A DNA stretch of 64,000 bases from Bifidobacterium rousetti (lineage in GTDB: Bacteria; Actinomycetota; Actinomycetes; Actinomycetales; Bifidobacteriaceae). This document shows, in pieces, positions 8,718 to 17,516 of the stretch (positions within the stretch are counted from its first letter, which is position 1; the number at the start of each line of letters is the position of its first letter). The stretch lies in the NCBI RefSeq assembly GCF_008698235.1, contig NZ_PEBH01000001.1, positions 225,617-289,616 on the forward strand, written 5' to 3'. Both the position numbers and the translations under genes were made by a program. The notes under the pieces are model-generated. The model was not told the DNA's origin. It ran no database searches and saw nothing but the letters and a program-made list of their open reading frames with translations.

Positions 8718-10363
8718 ACGGCGGGAACAGTGTGAACAGTGGGAATATGGGAAACGCCGGAAACGCCGGCAACGCCGGCAACGGGTTGGGCGGTGTGAGA
8801 ACGGCCATCGCGCGCGATCCGGCCGGGGCGCGTCCCCCGATGACCGCGATGCCTCCCGCGCCCGATGCGGAGACGTTGGCGCGCGCGACGCTCACGTTCT
8901 GTCTGGACGGGGCGGACGCGCTGATGTACGCGCTCATCAAAGGGGCGGGATCGGCCGGCGTCGCGCTGGATCTCATCCTCGAATCCCGCTCCGGCGCTCC
9001 CGGCGCGAACGCGGCCGGCAACCGTCTGGACCAGCTGTTCGCGCTGGGACTGGCCCGTTGGGGGCGCAAGGTGGGCGCGCGCGGCATGGGCGTGTTCCAC
9101 CGTTCGCTCGATGGTTGGCGGGCGCGCCTCGACGCGCTACCCACGGACGACTGGCGCGCCCTCGCCGGGTGGTTCACGATGGACGGGCGGCAGTGGATCA
9201 TCGCCCCGCACACCCCGTACTGGCCGATGCAGCTGCAGGACCTGTCGACCCGCAGCGACTGGGCCGCGCCGTTGTGCCTGTGGGGCATCGGGGACGCGAC
9301 CAGTCTGACCAGCTGCGACCAGCCGCTGGCCGTGGTCGGCTCGCGCGACGCCACCGACTATGGCCGGGGCGTGGCGAGGGACATCGCCGCACGCGCCGCC
9401 GCGGACGGGCATCTGATCGTCTCCGGGGGCGCGATGGGCGCCGACGCGGCCGCGCATTGGGGAGCGCTGAGCGTGTCGGACGTGCGGGATATGCGGACGA
9501 CGGGACGCACCGTGGCGGTGTTCGCGGGCGGGCTCAACCATGTCGGACCGCTGTCGAACGCCCGCCTGTTCGACACGATCGTCGCGAGGGGAGGCGCGCT
9601 GATCAGCGAGCTGTGTCCGGGGACGATCCCCGAGGGACGCCGGTTCCTGCTGCGCAACCGGATCATCGCTGCCCTGAGCGCGCAGGTGGTGGTCGTGCAG
9701 GCCCGTATGCGGTCCGGTGCACTTAACACGGCCGGATGGGGGTGCGATCTGAACCGTCTGGTAGCCGCGGTGCCGGGACTCATCACCACGCCTCACAACG
9801 CCGGATGCAACCAGCTCATCGCCGACGCGAAGGCGATCCTCCTGACCTCCGTCGAGGAGATCACGGGACTCGTTCACGCGCCTCACCGGCCGCGGTGCGC
9901 GGACACGGACCCTGCGTGTCATACGGGCCGTGAAGGGGATGCCGGGGAAACGGGTGTGGAAGGCGCGGCCACGGGGCCCGGCGAAGGAACGGCGGCTCCA
10001 GTGGCTCCGTCGATCCCGGCCTCGGCCTCGGGCGACGGCGACGGCGCGCATCCCACGAGGAAGTCGGTCATCGCCGCGATCCGCTCCTGCGCGCACCGGC
10101 GCATGCCGACCACGCCGGACGCGCTGCTGACACGGCTCAAAGCGCTCGATCCGTCAGCCCCGGTGACGATGCCCCTGCTGCTGGCACGGCTGGGCGATAT
10201 GGAGTCGGCCGGGATGATCCGCGTCGACGACGGCACGGTCACGCTCCAAGCCGCGCTCCACGCCGATCCGAGGCCGGGGCCCGCCGCTACGCGTCCCACC
10301 GGCAGCGGTCGAGATCCACGCGCCAGCCGTCCGCCCCTGCCGGATTCCCCGCCGGAGGGATGA
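8714..10363 (+). CDS. dprA: DNA processing protein DprA
   Basis: DprA binds incoming single-stranded DNA and loads RecA on it. The Rossmann-like DprA domain spans about residues 150-400. Readable blocks are VVGSRDATDYGRGVARDIA, VSGGAMGADAAAHWGAL, VAVFAGGLNHVGP and ISELCPGTIPEGRRFLLRNR, plus a final GALNTAGWGCD. A winged-helix-like domain occupies about 445-520. At 549 residues it is longer than E. coli DprA. The extra length is an N-terminal Asn/Gly tract made by a 9-bp repeat (GNA units, about 8751-8782) and an acidic/Pro-rich linker near 400-440. The start overlaps comM by 4 bp. The last 77 bp overlap the convergent gene, so the end of the open frame may contribute only a dispensable tail. 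Confidence 0.9.
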   Translation: MNGGNSVNSGNMGNAGNAGNAGNGLGGVRTAIARDPAGARPPMTAMPPAPDAETLARATLTFCLDGADALMYALIKGAGSAGVALDLILESRSGAPGANAAGNRLDQLFALGLARWGRKVGARGMGVFHRSLDGWRARLDALPTDDWRALAGWFTMDGRQWIIAPHTPYWPMQLQDLSTRSDWAAPLCLWGIGDATSLTSCDQPLAVVGSRDATDYGRGVARDIAARAAADGHLIVSGGAMGADAAAHWGALSVSDVRDMRTTGRTVAVFAGGLNHVGPLSNARLFDTIVARGGALISELCPGTIPEGRRFLLRNRIIAALSAQVVVVQARMRSGALNTAGWGCDLNRLVAAVPGLITTPHNAGCNQLIADAKAILLTSVEEITGLVHAPHRPRCADTDPACHTGREGDAGETGVEGAATGPGEGTAAPVAPSIPASASGDGDGAHPTRKSVIAAIRSCAHRRMPTTPDALLTRLKALDPSAPVTMPLLLARLGDMESAGMIRVDDGTVTLQAALHADPRPGPAATRPTGSGRDPRASRPPLPDSPPEG

Positions 10364-10691
10364 ACGCGACGCCCTCGTCCTCCAGCAGCATCCGCTGCTC
10401 CTCGGGGCCTCCGAACGCGAAGCCGGGCGCGAGCGACCCGTCACGGAACACGACGCGGTGGCAGGGGATCACGCCCGGCTCGGGGTTGGCGTGCAACGCG
10501 AACCCGACGAACCGCGCGGCGCGGGGCGAACCGGCGAGCGCCGCCACCTGACCGTAGGTGGCGACCCGGCCGCGCGGGATGCGCCTCACCACCTCATACA
10601 CCCGTTCGTTGAACGAGTCCCTGCCGTCGTCCCGCCGGTCCCGCCGTCCCTGCCGGTGTCGCCGTCGCGGATTGTCTCCCTCATGATCCAT
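10287..10691 (-). CDS. MGMT/ATL-like DNA-binding protein with retained catalytic cysteine
   Basis: This is a 134-residue protein that contains only the DNA-binding/active-site domain of O6-alkylguanine-DNA alkyltransferases. FNERVYEVVRRIPRGRVATYGQVAALAG is the helix-turn-helix region, and VIPCHRVV is the active-site loop. Stand-alone proteins of this size are usually alkyltransferase-like (ATL) proteins, in which the Cys is replaced, often by Trp. Here the Cys is present, so it could be a minimal suicide methyltransferase or an ATL relative. The start at 10691 has no Shine-Dalgarno. A -10-like TAGACT (plus-strand AGTCTA at 10700-10705) lies eight bases upstream, fitting a leaderless or nearly leaderless mRNA. 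The 3' end overlaps dprA by 77 bp. Confidence 0.82.
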   Translation of the reverse strand: MDHEGDNPRRRHRQGRRDRRDDGRDSFNERVYEVVRRIPRGRVATYGQVAALAGSPRAARFVGFALHANPEPGVIPCHRVVFRDGSLAPGFAFGGPEEQRMLLEDEGVAFIPPAGNPAGADGWRVDLDRCRWDA

Positions 10692-10747
10692 GGGATACGA
10701 GTCTAGCGTCCGTGGCCCCTCCCGCGGCTCGACGTATCGCCAGTGGT

Positions 10748-10768
10748 TTGTCATCCGTCGGATGACAA
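10748..10768. promoter_or_regulatory. 21-bp perfect inverted repeat upstream of the LuxR-type regulator
   Basis: TTGTCATCC, three bases, then GGATGACAA. It lies about 48 bases before the regulator start. A near match occurs at 12995-13013 in front of the lipoprotein genes, so it is probably a binding site for the adjacent response regulator or another shared factor. Confidence 0.6.
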
Positions 10769-10815
10769 CACGGGGAGCAGCAACGCCGCGTACGGTGATA
10801 CCGTGAAAGCAGGTC

Positions 10816-11601
10816 ATGCGTGACGTCGCGCATGCGGGGGAGGGCTCCATGGAAGGGCAGGACACGGATACGACGGTCGCGGGCGGGGCGGCGGATACGC
10901 CGCCGACGGCAACGCCCAACCGGGTGAACGGGGCCGTCCGGCCCATCGTCACCATCGGACTCGTCGACAACGACCAGTTCGCGCTCGCCTTCCTCGCGCG
11001 GTCCCTGACCGAGCTCATGCCCGAGGCGCGGATCCTGTGGCGGACCTCATCCGGCAGGGACGCCGTCGCCCGATGCCTCGACACCGACACCCGGCCGAAC
11101 GTGCTCCTGACCGACATGTCGATGGACGAACTGTCCGGACCGGCCGTATGCCGCGCCATCCGCATCAGGAGCGCGCGCGTCGCGATCCTCGCCGTCACCT
11201 CGTTCTCCCTGTCCGTGTACGCGGCCAAGGCCGCCGAGGCCGGGGCGCAGGGCATCGTCCCCAAATCGGTCGAGACGCCGATCATCGACGCCGTGCGGGC
11301 GCTCGCCGCCGGCGGCACATGGAACCCGACGAACGGCGACGTCACGTTCGACACCGCGGCGGATGCGCACGCGCGCCTGTCCGGCGGACGCATGCCACGC
11401 CAGTTCCTGCTCTCCGACCGCGAGGCCGAGGCGATGAACCTGTGCTCGAAGGGGCTGACGACCGAGCAGATCGCCGCCGACATGCAGGTGGGCGTCTCCA
11501 CCGCCAAGACCTACCTGACCCGCGCCATCCACAAGCTCGGCGTCACCTCGCGCGGCGCCGCCGTGGCGTTGTGGACCGGGGCGTCGGAGGGCGAGCGGTG
11601 A
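10816..11601 (+). CDS. LuxR/NarL-family two-component response regulator
   Basis: This is a 261-residue regulator. The receiver domain spans about residues 44-160, with acidic residues in GLVDNDQFALAF, the likely phosphorylated Asp in VLLTDMSMDELSG near residue 99, and Lys in GIVPKSVETP. The LuxR-type helix-turn-helix is LSDREAEAMNLCSKGLTTEQIAADM onward, about 194-255. The first ~40 residues are low-complexity, so translation may start at a later codon. The stop codon overlaps the GTG start of the kinase gene, the usual pairing. The perfect inverted repeat 48 bases upstream suggests autoregulation, and the related repeat before the lipoproteins makes them likely targets (inference). Confidence 0.88.
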   Translation: MRDVAHAGEGSMEGQDTDTTVAGGAADTPPTATPNRVNGAVRPIVTIGLVDNDQFALAFLARSLTELMPEARILWRTSSGRDAVARCLDTDTRPNVLLTDMSMDELSGPAVCRAIRIRSARVAILAVTSFSLSVYAAKAAEAGAQGIVPKSVETPIIDAVRALAAGGTWNPTNGDVTFDTAADAHARLSGGRMPRQFLLSDREAEAMNLCSKGLTTEQIAADMQVGVSTAKTYLTRAIHKLGVTSRGAAVALWTGASEGER

Positions 11602-12959
11602 GCGCGCGCATCGGCCGAGGGGGATCGGCCGACCCTGTGGCGTCCACTGCGGCATCCATGCGCAGGGGCGCCGCCGGTCCGGCCCTGCGATGGCTGCGCG
11701 CACGGGCGTTCCGCATCCTCATCGCCCTCTTCGTGCTCGCGGCCACCCTGATCGAATGGGCGGCGATCCCGCCCATCTACCCGTTGAACCGGCTGTTCTG
11801 CGTCATCGCGGTCGCCGGCATCATCCTGTCGCCCGTCCTGCCGCGCATCTCGGGATGGCTCATCATCACGGTCGTCATCGCCCGCCTGTTCGTGCTCGAC
11901 CTGTCCGGACCGAACCTGCTGTGGGCCTCCTATCTCGCGCTCGCCCTCATCGGATACGACAGCTCCATTCCCGTCGCGATCGGCGCGCTGACGGCCATCT
12001 CGCTGGCCGAATGCGTGCCGGTCGCGCTCGACCGGTTCAACGCCCTGTCGGCCACATGGATCGGCATGGTCAACTACGTGGGCATGTTCGTCTTCGCCAC
12101 GATGATCGGCATGGCCCTGCGCTGGCGCAGGCAACGCGACGAAAGCCGGGAACGGGCCATGGGGCTGGAACGCCGGCAATGGCGGCTCGACACGCTGCAG
12201 CGCAACACGCGCCTCGCCTCGCGCATCCACGACTCGGCGTCCGGCGGGTTGTCGTATATCGCCCTGACCGCGCAACGCCAGCTGCGGCGCATCCCCGACG
12301 ACGACGCGCACGCCGGCGAACGCGCCGACTGGCGGTTCGTCGACGAGCAGGCGTTACACGTCCTCGACGAGATCCACCACGTCATCGACCTGCTCGAACG
12401 GCCGGAGGAGCTACAGGAGGCGGCGCAGGTCCGGTCGGGTGCGGTGTCGGACGCGGCTTCGGAACATCCGTTCGAGCCGTCGTACGGGAACGTGATCGCA
12501 GACGCGGTGCACGAGGCACGATCCCGGCTGGACCGTCTCGGATTCTCCGGCGGCATGGAACTGCGCGGCGGTCCGGACACCGTGATCGCAGGCCGTTCAT
12601 CAAAGGAGCCAAAGGAGCCAAAAGAGCCGGATGCGCCGGAGGGGCCGGCTGACGGGGGCGAACCGGTCATGGAAGCCGCGCGGCTCATCGGCGAGATCGC
12701 GTCGAACATCACCCGTCACCTCGACCCGGCCGCGGGGTCCTACCACGCCGTCGTCACGCTGGGCGAGGACGCCGTCGAGATCATGGAGACGAACCCGCTG
12801 CCGGCGGCGCCGGTTCCCTTCCGGCTCGCCCCGCACGGCAGCGGGCTGGAACTGCACCGGCGCATCATCACGCGGCTCGGCGGCGAGCTCAACACCAGCG
12901 ACGAGGACGGCGACTGGGTCATCTACGCGCGCATCCCCCTGCATATGGACAGCAAATGA
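11598..12959 (+). CDS. Membrane sensor histidine kinase, HisKA_3 type with weak ATPase motifs
   Basis: This is a 453-residue partner of the preceding regulator. Five to six hydrophobic segments (about residues 37-165) give a membrane-embedded sensor with little extracellular sequence. The dimerisation/phosphoacceptor region is NTRLASRIHDSASGGLSYIAL near residue 210, with His as the likely acceptor. The ATP-binding domain is divergent: an N-box-like IGEIASNITRH is seen and HGSGLELHRRI is the only G-box-like stretch, while the usual DxGxG is not evident. An EPK repeat (three 9-bp units near 12602) sits in the linker. It starts with GTG overlapping the regulator stop. Whether it autophosphorylates is open. 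Confidence 0.82.
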   Translation: MSARIGRGGSADPVASTAASMRRGAAGPALRWLRARAFRILIALFVLAATLIEWAAIPPIYPLNRLFCVIAVAGIILSPVLPRISGWLIITVVIARLFVLDLSGPNLLWASYLALALIGYDSSIPVAIGALTAISLAECVPVALDRFNALSATWIGMVNYVGMFVFATMIGMALRWRRQRDESRERAMGLERRQWRLDTLQRNTRLASRIHDSASGGLSYIALTAQRQLRRIPDDDAHAGERADWRFVDEQALHVLDEIHHVIDLLERPEELQEAAQVRSGAVSDAASEHPFEPSYGNVIADAVHEARSRLDRLGFSGGMELRGGPDTVIAGRSSKEPKEPKEPDAPEGPADGGEPVMEAARLIGEIASNITRHLDPAAGSYHAVVTLGEDAVEIMETNPLPAAPVPFRLAPHGSGLELHRRIITRLGGELNTSDEDGDWVIYARIPLHMDSK

Positions 12960-12994
12960 CCGTCGCAGCGGGATGCCATGGTCTCGTGAACGCA

Positions 12995-13013
12995 TGTCAT
13001 CCGCGAGGCGACA
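12995..13013. promoter_or_regulatory. Imperfect copy of the 10748-10768 inverted repeat
   Basis: The left arm TGTCATCC matches the upstream site exactly. After three bases the right arm AGGCGACA matches five of eight positions. It lies about 93 bases before the first lipoprotein start, between the kinase gene and the lipoprotein pair. Confidence 0.45.
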
Positions 13014-13105
13014 GACGTGCTTTCGGCCGGTCCGTAAGCCACGTACCGTGGAAGGCAGAACAGGAGGCATCGCAGGGATGCCGCCGAACGGCGAAGGAGC
13101 CCATC

Positions 13106-13936
13106 ATGCGCGGAACACAACGGAACCGGCGGGACATGGACGGGGACGGGACACCGCACGCCCGCGGACACGGACCCGGACGCGAACACGGACTCGGCCG
13201 GATCGGACGCCTCATCGCCGGCGTCCTGCTCACGGCGGCGTGCCTGACCTCCGCGGCCTGCGGCATCGGCACAGGCGGCAACGGCTCCGCCGACGGCGAC
13301 ACATCGGGAGGCACGACCGTCTCCGGCGGCACACCCACGTTCAGCGGTCCGTACGCCGACGACTTCAAACGGGAATACGACAAGGCGCCCACCGACCTGG
13401 CGCGGGGCATCCTCAGGGACGGCAAGATCACCGACGCCGAGATCCAGGAGATCTACGACGCCTACAACACCTGCCTCGAACCGTACGGGTTGCAGGCCAC
13501 ATACTCCGCGGACGCGGGCGAGACCGTCGCGCAGTACCGCGGTTCCCTCACCGACGACGAACAGTTGGACATCATGAAGCAATGCCATGCGAAGACCGAC
13601 GCCGGCAACATCTCCAGCCTGTACGTCAGCATGCGGCGCAACCCCGAACGGCTCGACACCGAGGCCATGTACCGGGCCACCTACCGGTGCCTCGTCAAAC
13701 ACGATCTCCTGCCCGCGCCGATCAGCGAGGACGACTACATCAGCACGATGACCGCGATCGGGGCCAAGGGCGACAACGCCGGCATCGAAGCCAACCTCAA
13801 ACGCGAGATGGAGTTCTTCAGCGCCTACTACCAGACCGACTTCGACGGCAACCCCAACCCCGGATTCAAATACGGCCAGAACACCGACAAGGGACGCCTG
13901 TTCTACGAGTGCGGGAACGATCCACTGAACCAGTGA
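13106..13936 (+). CDS. Predicted lipoprotein, first of a paralogous pair
   Basis: This 276-residue protein has no function I recognise. The ATG at 13106 has AAGGAG eight bases upstream. A basic N-region of unusual length (~35 residues) precedes a hydrophobic stretch ending in LTSAACGIG, a lipoprotein-type cleavage site, then a Gly/Ser/Thr-rich spacer. The folded part contains SGPYADDFKREYDKAP, ARGILRDGKITDAEIQEIYDAYNTCLEPYG and a C-terminal YECGNDPLNQ. The next gene has the same blocks in the same order, including conserved cysteines, so the two arose by tandem duplication. The position after a two-component system suggests a cell-surface role in sensing or responding to envelope stress (inference). 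Confidence 0.75.
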   Translation: MRGTQRNRRDMDGDGTPHARGHGPGREHGLGRIGRLIAGVLLTAACLTSAACGIGTGGNGSADGDTSGGTTVSGGTPTFSGPYADDFKREYDKAPTDLARGILRDGKITDAEIQEIYDAYNTCLEPYGLQATYSADAGETVAQYRGSLTDDEQLDIMKQCHAKTDAGNISSLYVSMRRNPERLDTEAMYRATYRCLVKHDLLPAPISEDDYISTMTAIGAKGDNAGIEANLKREMEFFSAYYQTDFDGNPNPGFKYGQNTDKGRLFYECGNDPLNQ

Positions 13937-13961
13937 CGACGACAGGGAGGCCCACGGCATC

Positions 13962-14705
13962 ATGGACATGAACGAACACACCCGCACACCGCACCGGCTG
14001 ACGCGCGCGATCACCGCGCTCGCCACGTTCGCGACCATCGCGATGCTGGCCGTCACTGCCTCATGCGGCGTAGGAGTCGGCAACGGCACCGGCACCGGGC
14101 AAGGGGCGGACGGAAACGGGGGAGCGGCGGACGCGTCCGCGGTCTGCAAGGCACCCGACTTCCGAGGTCCCTACGCCGATGAATTCAAACGGTCGTACGA
14201 CTCCGCGAAAACCGAACTGGGCAAGCGCATCCTGGCCGACTGCAAGGTGACCGACGCCGAACTGAACGAGGTCTTCGACGCGCAGAACGCCTGCACCGCC
14301 CCATACGGAATCGTCTCGCAGAAAGGGTCCTCGACCCAGATCAACGGCACCCTGACCGAAGACGAGGTACAGCAGAAGTACGCGGAATGCGCCGGCCAGA
14401 CGGACCTATGGAACGTCGAATCGATGTACGATGCGCTCGCCGGCAACCCCGACAACATCAGCCCCGACGATTGGGAACGGAAGGTCTTCGCCTGCCTGCG
14501 CGACCACAAACTCACCCCCGAGGGCATGGACGAGCACGAGTACATGGACATCGTCCACGAACAGAACAGCCCGGACACCGCCGAACAGGGGCAGCGGCGC
14601 TGGGAGGAGGCGTTCGGCAAGTACGACCAGAAGGACGATTCAGGACGCGACCACCCCGACTACCAGCAGTACTACGGCTGCCTCACCGACCCGCTGCACC
14701 AGTGA
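13962..14705 (+). CDS. Predicted lipoprotein, second of a paralogous pair
   Basis: This 247-residue paralogue of the preceding gene begins 25 bases after it. The signal sequence ends in LAVTASCGVG, giving a lipidated Cys near residue 30. The shared blocks are FRGPYADEFKRSYDSAK, GKRILADCKVTDAELNEVFDAQNACTAPYG and the C-terminal YYGCLTDPLHQ, closely parallel to YECGNDPLNQ in its neighbour. At least four cysteines align, which suggests disulfides outside the membrane. Either of two close ATGs (13962 or 13968) could start it; AGGGAGG lies upstream. I know no named domain for this fold. Confidence 0.72.
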   Translation: MDMNEHTRTPHRLTRAITALATFATIAMLAVTASCGVGVGNGTGTGQGADGNGGAADASAVCKAPDFRGPYADEFKRSYDSAKTELGKRILADCKVTDAELNEVFDAQNACTAPYGIVSQKGSSTQINGTLTEDEVQQKYAECAGQTDLWNVESMYDALAGNPDNISPDDWERKVFACLRDHKLTPEGMDEHEYMDIVHEQNSPDTAEQGQRRWEEAFGKYDQKDDSGRDHPDYQQYYGCLTDPLHQ

Positions 14706-14724
14706 CGGCCGAGGCGTCCGGCGT

Positions 14725-15606
14725 TCAGCCGACCAGAGAGGTCAAATCGGCCAGATCGAGCTCGAAGCTGACGCCGCGCTCCTCGTAATGCGGCTGGTTG
14801 CGGGTGTGCTCCATCGCGTGACGGACGAACTCGCCGGCGATGCGCGCCGATTCGGCGAGCCCGCGGCCGGCCATCAGCGCGCCGCACAGGGCCGAGGCGA
14901 ACGCGTCGCCCGTGCCGTGGATCATGTACGGCAGCTTGGCGTGCGCGATCTCCGCCTTCGCGCCGACGCCGGCCGAGGCGGACGCCACGTAGTTGCGGAT
15001 CATCCCGTCGCCGCGGTCGATGCCCTTCAGCACCACGTTCCTCGCGCCGAGGGCGAGCAGCGCCTCCAGCACGTCGTCGACCGCCGCGTCGTCCAGATCC
15101 TGTCCCGGGTAATCGCGGCCCGTGAGGATCGACGCCTCGGTCAGGTTCGGCATCAGCACGTCCGCGCCGTCGGCGAGCGCGCCCATCGCCTCGCACAGCT
15201 GGGCAGTGTACGTGGGGTACATCTCGCCGCCGTCGCCCATCACCGGGTCGACCAGACGCAGCGCGCCCGGATACTCGTCGTACAGGCGTCGGATGATCGC
15301 CACCTGGTCGGGGGAGCCGAGGAACCCGGAGTACACGGCGTCGAGTTCGACGTCCTCCTTGCGCCATGCGTCAAGGTAGCCGGAGAGCATGTCGGTCGTG
15401 TCATGGAACGTGAACACCGCGTACCTCGTGTGCGCGGAGAACAGGGCGGTCGGCACCGGGCACACGTCGCAGCCGGCGGCCGACAGGATCGGAATCGCCG
15501 CGGTCAGCGAGCATTTGCCGTAGCCGCACATGTCGTGCACCGCGGCCACGCGCGGGATGTAGTCGGGGTCACGGTCGTACAGGGTCACGTCGGTCACATC
15601 GTTCAT
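14725..15606 (-). CDS. pdxY: Pyridoxamine/pyridoxal kinase
   Basis: This enzyme phosphorylates pyridoxal, pyridoxamine or pyridoxine with ATP in the vitamin B6 salvage pathway. It has 293 residues and a ribokinase-like fold. It starts with VAAVHDMCGYGKCSLTAAIPIL, and substrate residues lie in VYSGFLGSPDQ. DPVMGDGGEMY and LMPNLTEASILTG are the central family blocks, and the anion-hole/catalytic Asp motif is MIHGTGDAFASALCGAL. The ATG at 15606 has GGAGG seven bases upstream and removes a spurious leader. It diverges from the PLP-dependent sulfhydrylase gene, a logical neighbour because PLP is that enzyme's cofactor. It converges on the second lipoprotein gene with only 19 bases between. Confidence 0.9.
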   Translation of the reverse strand: MNDVTDVTLYDRDPDYIPRVAAVHDMCGYGKCSLTAAIPILSAAGCDVCPVPTALFSAHTRYAVFTFHDTTDMLSGYLDAWRKEDVELDAVYSGFLGSPDQVAIIRRLYDEYPGALRLVDPVMGDGGEMYPTYTAQLCEAMGALADGADVLMPNLTEASILTGRDYPGQDLDDAAVDDVLEALLALGARNVVLKGIDRGDGMIRNYVASASAGVGAKAEIAHAKLPYMIHGTGDAFASALCGALMAGRGLAESARIAGEFVRHAMEHTRNQPHYEERGVSFELDLADLTSLVG

Positions 15607-15951
15607 CGGGAGCCTCCAATCGCTGGTCGGATGCCGGCCGTCGGCGGTTTCGCCGCGCGCCGTGCATCCTCGTATCGCGCACGACTGTAGTCGGCGTGAG
15701 CGCAAACATCCGACGGGTTCCGCGTCGGCGTGTCGCGGTTGTGGAGGGTGGTTTCCGACGGGTTCGCGCATGCCCGGAGCCCAATGATCCCAACGTGTTT
15801 GAAAGGGCTATAGGCAACCCCGATAGCGTTCGGCTTGCGCCGCGGCGCACGGCGCGCGTACCTTCATAACCAACACCTCGCCAACCGCCGAACACGGCAG
15901 GCGGGTGGCAAGGAAACCAGCACTTCGACCAACAACCGAATGGAGCACATC
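15607..15951. promoter_or_regulatory. Divergent regulatory region between pdxY and the sulfhydrylase gene
   Basis: This 345-base gap holds no gene. CCGACGGGTTC occurs twice in the same orientation, at 15710-15720 and 15755-15765, which could be operator half-sites. A weak promoter for the rightward gene may be TTGAAA at 15799-15804 with GATAGC 17 bases later. I see no riboswitch fold. Confidence 0.35.
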
Positions 15952-17268
15952 ATGGCCGAGAAGAACAAGAACTACCGTTTCGAAACCCTGCAGCTGCACG
16001 TCGGACAGGAGCAGGCCGACCCGGCCACCGACTCCCGCGCCGTGCCGATCTACGCGACCACCTCCTACGTCTTCCACAACTTCGACCATGCCGAGGCCCG
16101 CTTCGGACTGGCCGACCCGGGCAACATCTACGGCCGTCTGACCAACTCCACCCAGGGCGTGTTCGAGGACCGCATCGCGGCCCTCGAGGGCGGCACCGCC
16201 GGCATCGCGGTGGCCTCCGGCGCCGCGGCCGTCGAGTACGCGGTGCGCAACATCACCCAGTCCGGCGACCACATCGTCTCCTCCAAGAACATCTACGGCG
16301 GCACCTTCAACCTGCTCAAGCACACCCTGCCGCGCGACGGCATCACCACCACCTTCGTCGACCCGGAGGTCCCGCAGAACTTCGAGGACGCCATCCAGGA
16401 GAACACCAAGCTCGTCTACTTCGAGACCTTCGGCAACCCGAACGCCGACCTGCCGGACTTCGAGGCCATCTCCGCGATCGCCCACAAGCACCATCTGCCG
16501 GTGATCGTCGACAACACGTTCGCCACCCCGTACCTGTTCCGTCCGCTCGAGCACGGCGCCGACGTCGTGGTCGAGTCCGCGACCAAGTTCATCGGCGGCC
16601 ACGGCACCACGCTGGGCGGCGTCGTCGTCGAGGGCGGCAACTTCAACTGGGCCGAGGTGCCGGGCAAGTTCCCGACCCTCACCGAGCCGGACCCGTCCTA
16701 CCACGGCCTCAACTTCTACGAGGCGCTCGGCGGCGCCGCGTTCGTGACCCGCATCCGCGCGATCCTGCTGCGCGACACCGGCGCCACCCTGTCCCCGTTC
16801 GCCGCGTTCCTGCTGCTGCAGGGCACCGAGACCCTGTCCCTGCGCGTCGAGCGCCACGTCCAGAACGCGCTCAAGGTCGTCGAGTACCTGCAGACCGTGC
16901 CCGAGGTCGAGTCCGTCTCCCACCCGTCCATCGAGGGCCGCCGCGACCACGCGCTGTACGAGAAGTACTTCCCGAACGGCGCCGGCTCCATCTTCACCTT
17001 CGACATCAAGGGCGGCAAGGACGCGGCTCGCGTCTTCATCGACAACCTGCACCTGTTCAGCCTGCTGGCCAACGTCGCCGACGTGAAGTCCCTCGTCATC
17101 CACCCGGCCTCCACCACGCACTCCCAGGAGACGCTGGAGGAGCTCGAGGACCAGGGCATCCATCAGGGCACCATCCGCCTGTCCATCGGCACCGAGAACA
17201 TCGAGGACATCCTCGACGACCTCAAGGGCGGCTTCGAGGCCGTGCGCGCCTCCGGTCTGGCGAAGTGA
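15952..17268 (+). CDS. metY: O-acetylhomoserine/O-succinylhomoserine sulfhydrylase
   Basis: This 438-residue PLP enzyme of the Cys/Met metabolism family makes homocysteine (or methionine precursors) directly from O-acylhomoserine and sulfide or methanethiol. PLP-site features include [31 protein letters not shown] and [33 protein letters not shown], in which the Lys of ATKFIGG is the Schiff-base residue. C-terminal [12 protein letters not shown] is typical. The ATG at 15952 has GGAG upstream and begins the conserved sequence. Codon use is very uniform (C/G-ending), suggesting high expression. A strong terminator follows at 17432. Cystathionine gamma-synthase is the main alternative, but the length favours the sulfhydrylase. 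Confidence 0.9.
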   Translation: MAEKNKNYRFETLQLHVGQEQADPATDSRAVPIYATTSYVFHNFDHAEARFGLADPGNIYGRLTNSTQGVFEDRIAALEGGTAGIAVASGAAAVEYAVRNITQSGDHIVSSKNIYGGTFNLLKHTLPRDGITTTFVDPEVPQNFEDAIQENTKLVYFETFGNPNADLPDFEAISAIAHKHHLPVIVDNTFATPYLFRPLEHGADVVVESATKFIGGHGTTLGGVVVEGGNFNWAEVPGKFPTLTEPDPSYHGLNFYEALGGAAFVTRIRAILLRDTGATLSPFAAFLLLQGTETLSLRVERHVQNALKVVEYLQTVPEVESVSHPSIEGRRDHALYEKYFPNGAGSIFTFDIKGGKDAARVFIDNLHLFSLLANVADVKSLVIHPASTTHSQETLEELEDQGIHQGTIRLSIGTENIEDILDDLKGGFEAVRASGLAK

Positions 17269-17431
17269 CCTGGCCGAGTAACTTGGCCGAGTAAGGCTGG
17301 GTGGGCCGGACGATCGGCCCGATAGGCGAAGAACCCCGTTCATCCGGTGGAAGGGGCGTCGCGACGTTTTCGAGGGCGTCGCGACGACACCGGACGGACG
17401 GCAGGGGAGGGCTCCGAACGGCCTGTCTGAT

Positions 17432-17480
17432 ACGGCGGCCGGCACCGAACGTCATGCGGTGCCGGCCGCCGTTGTTTTTT
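17432..17480 (+). terminator. Strong Rho-independent terminator after metY
   Basis: A perfect 16-bp G/C-rich stem (17432-17447 with 17457-17472) encloses a 9-base loop and is followed by TGTTTTTT. It lies in the 452-base gap 17269-17720, which otherwise holds only the 12-bp repeat below and the unresolved promoter of the ABC transporter. Confidence 0.92.
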
Positions 17481-17516
17481 GCCGTATGCGGCGCATGCGC
17501 ATGGTCATGCGCCCGA

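Noticed and set aside
15607..15951. Possible SAM or other riboswitch in front of metY
   Set aside because: I could not fold any known riboswitch core, and no anti-terminator/terminator pair precedes the start.
15808..17445. A 545-codon minus-strand open frame opposite metY
   Set aside because: It is antisense to a clearly conserved PLP enzyme, is full of Val/Gly/Asp/Arg and matches no family. Long antisense frames are expected from the G/C-ending codons of highly expressed genes in high-G+C DNA.
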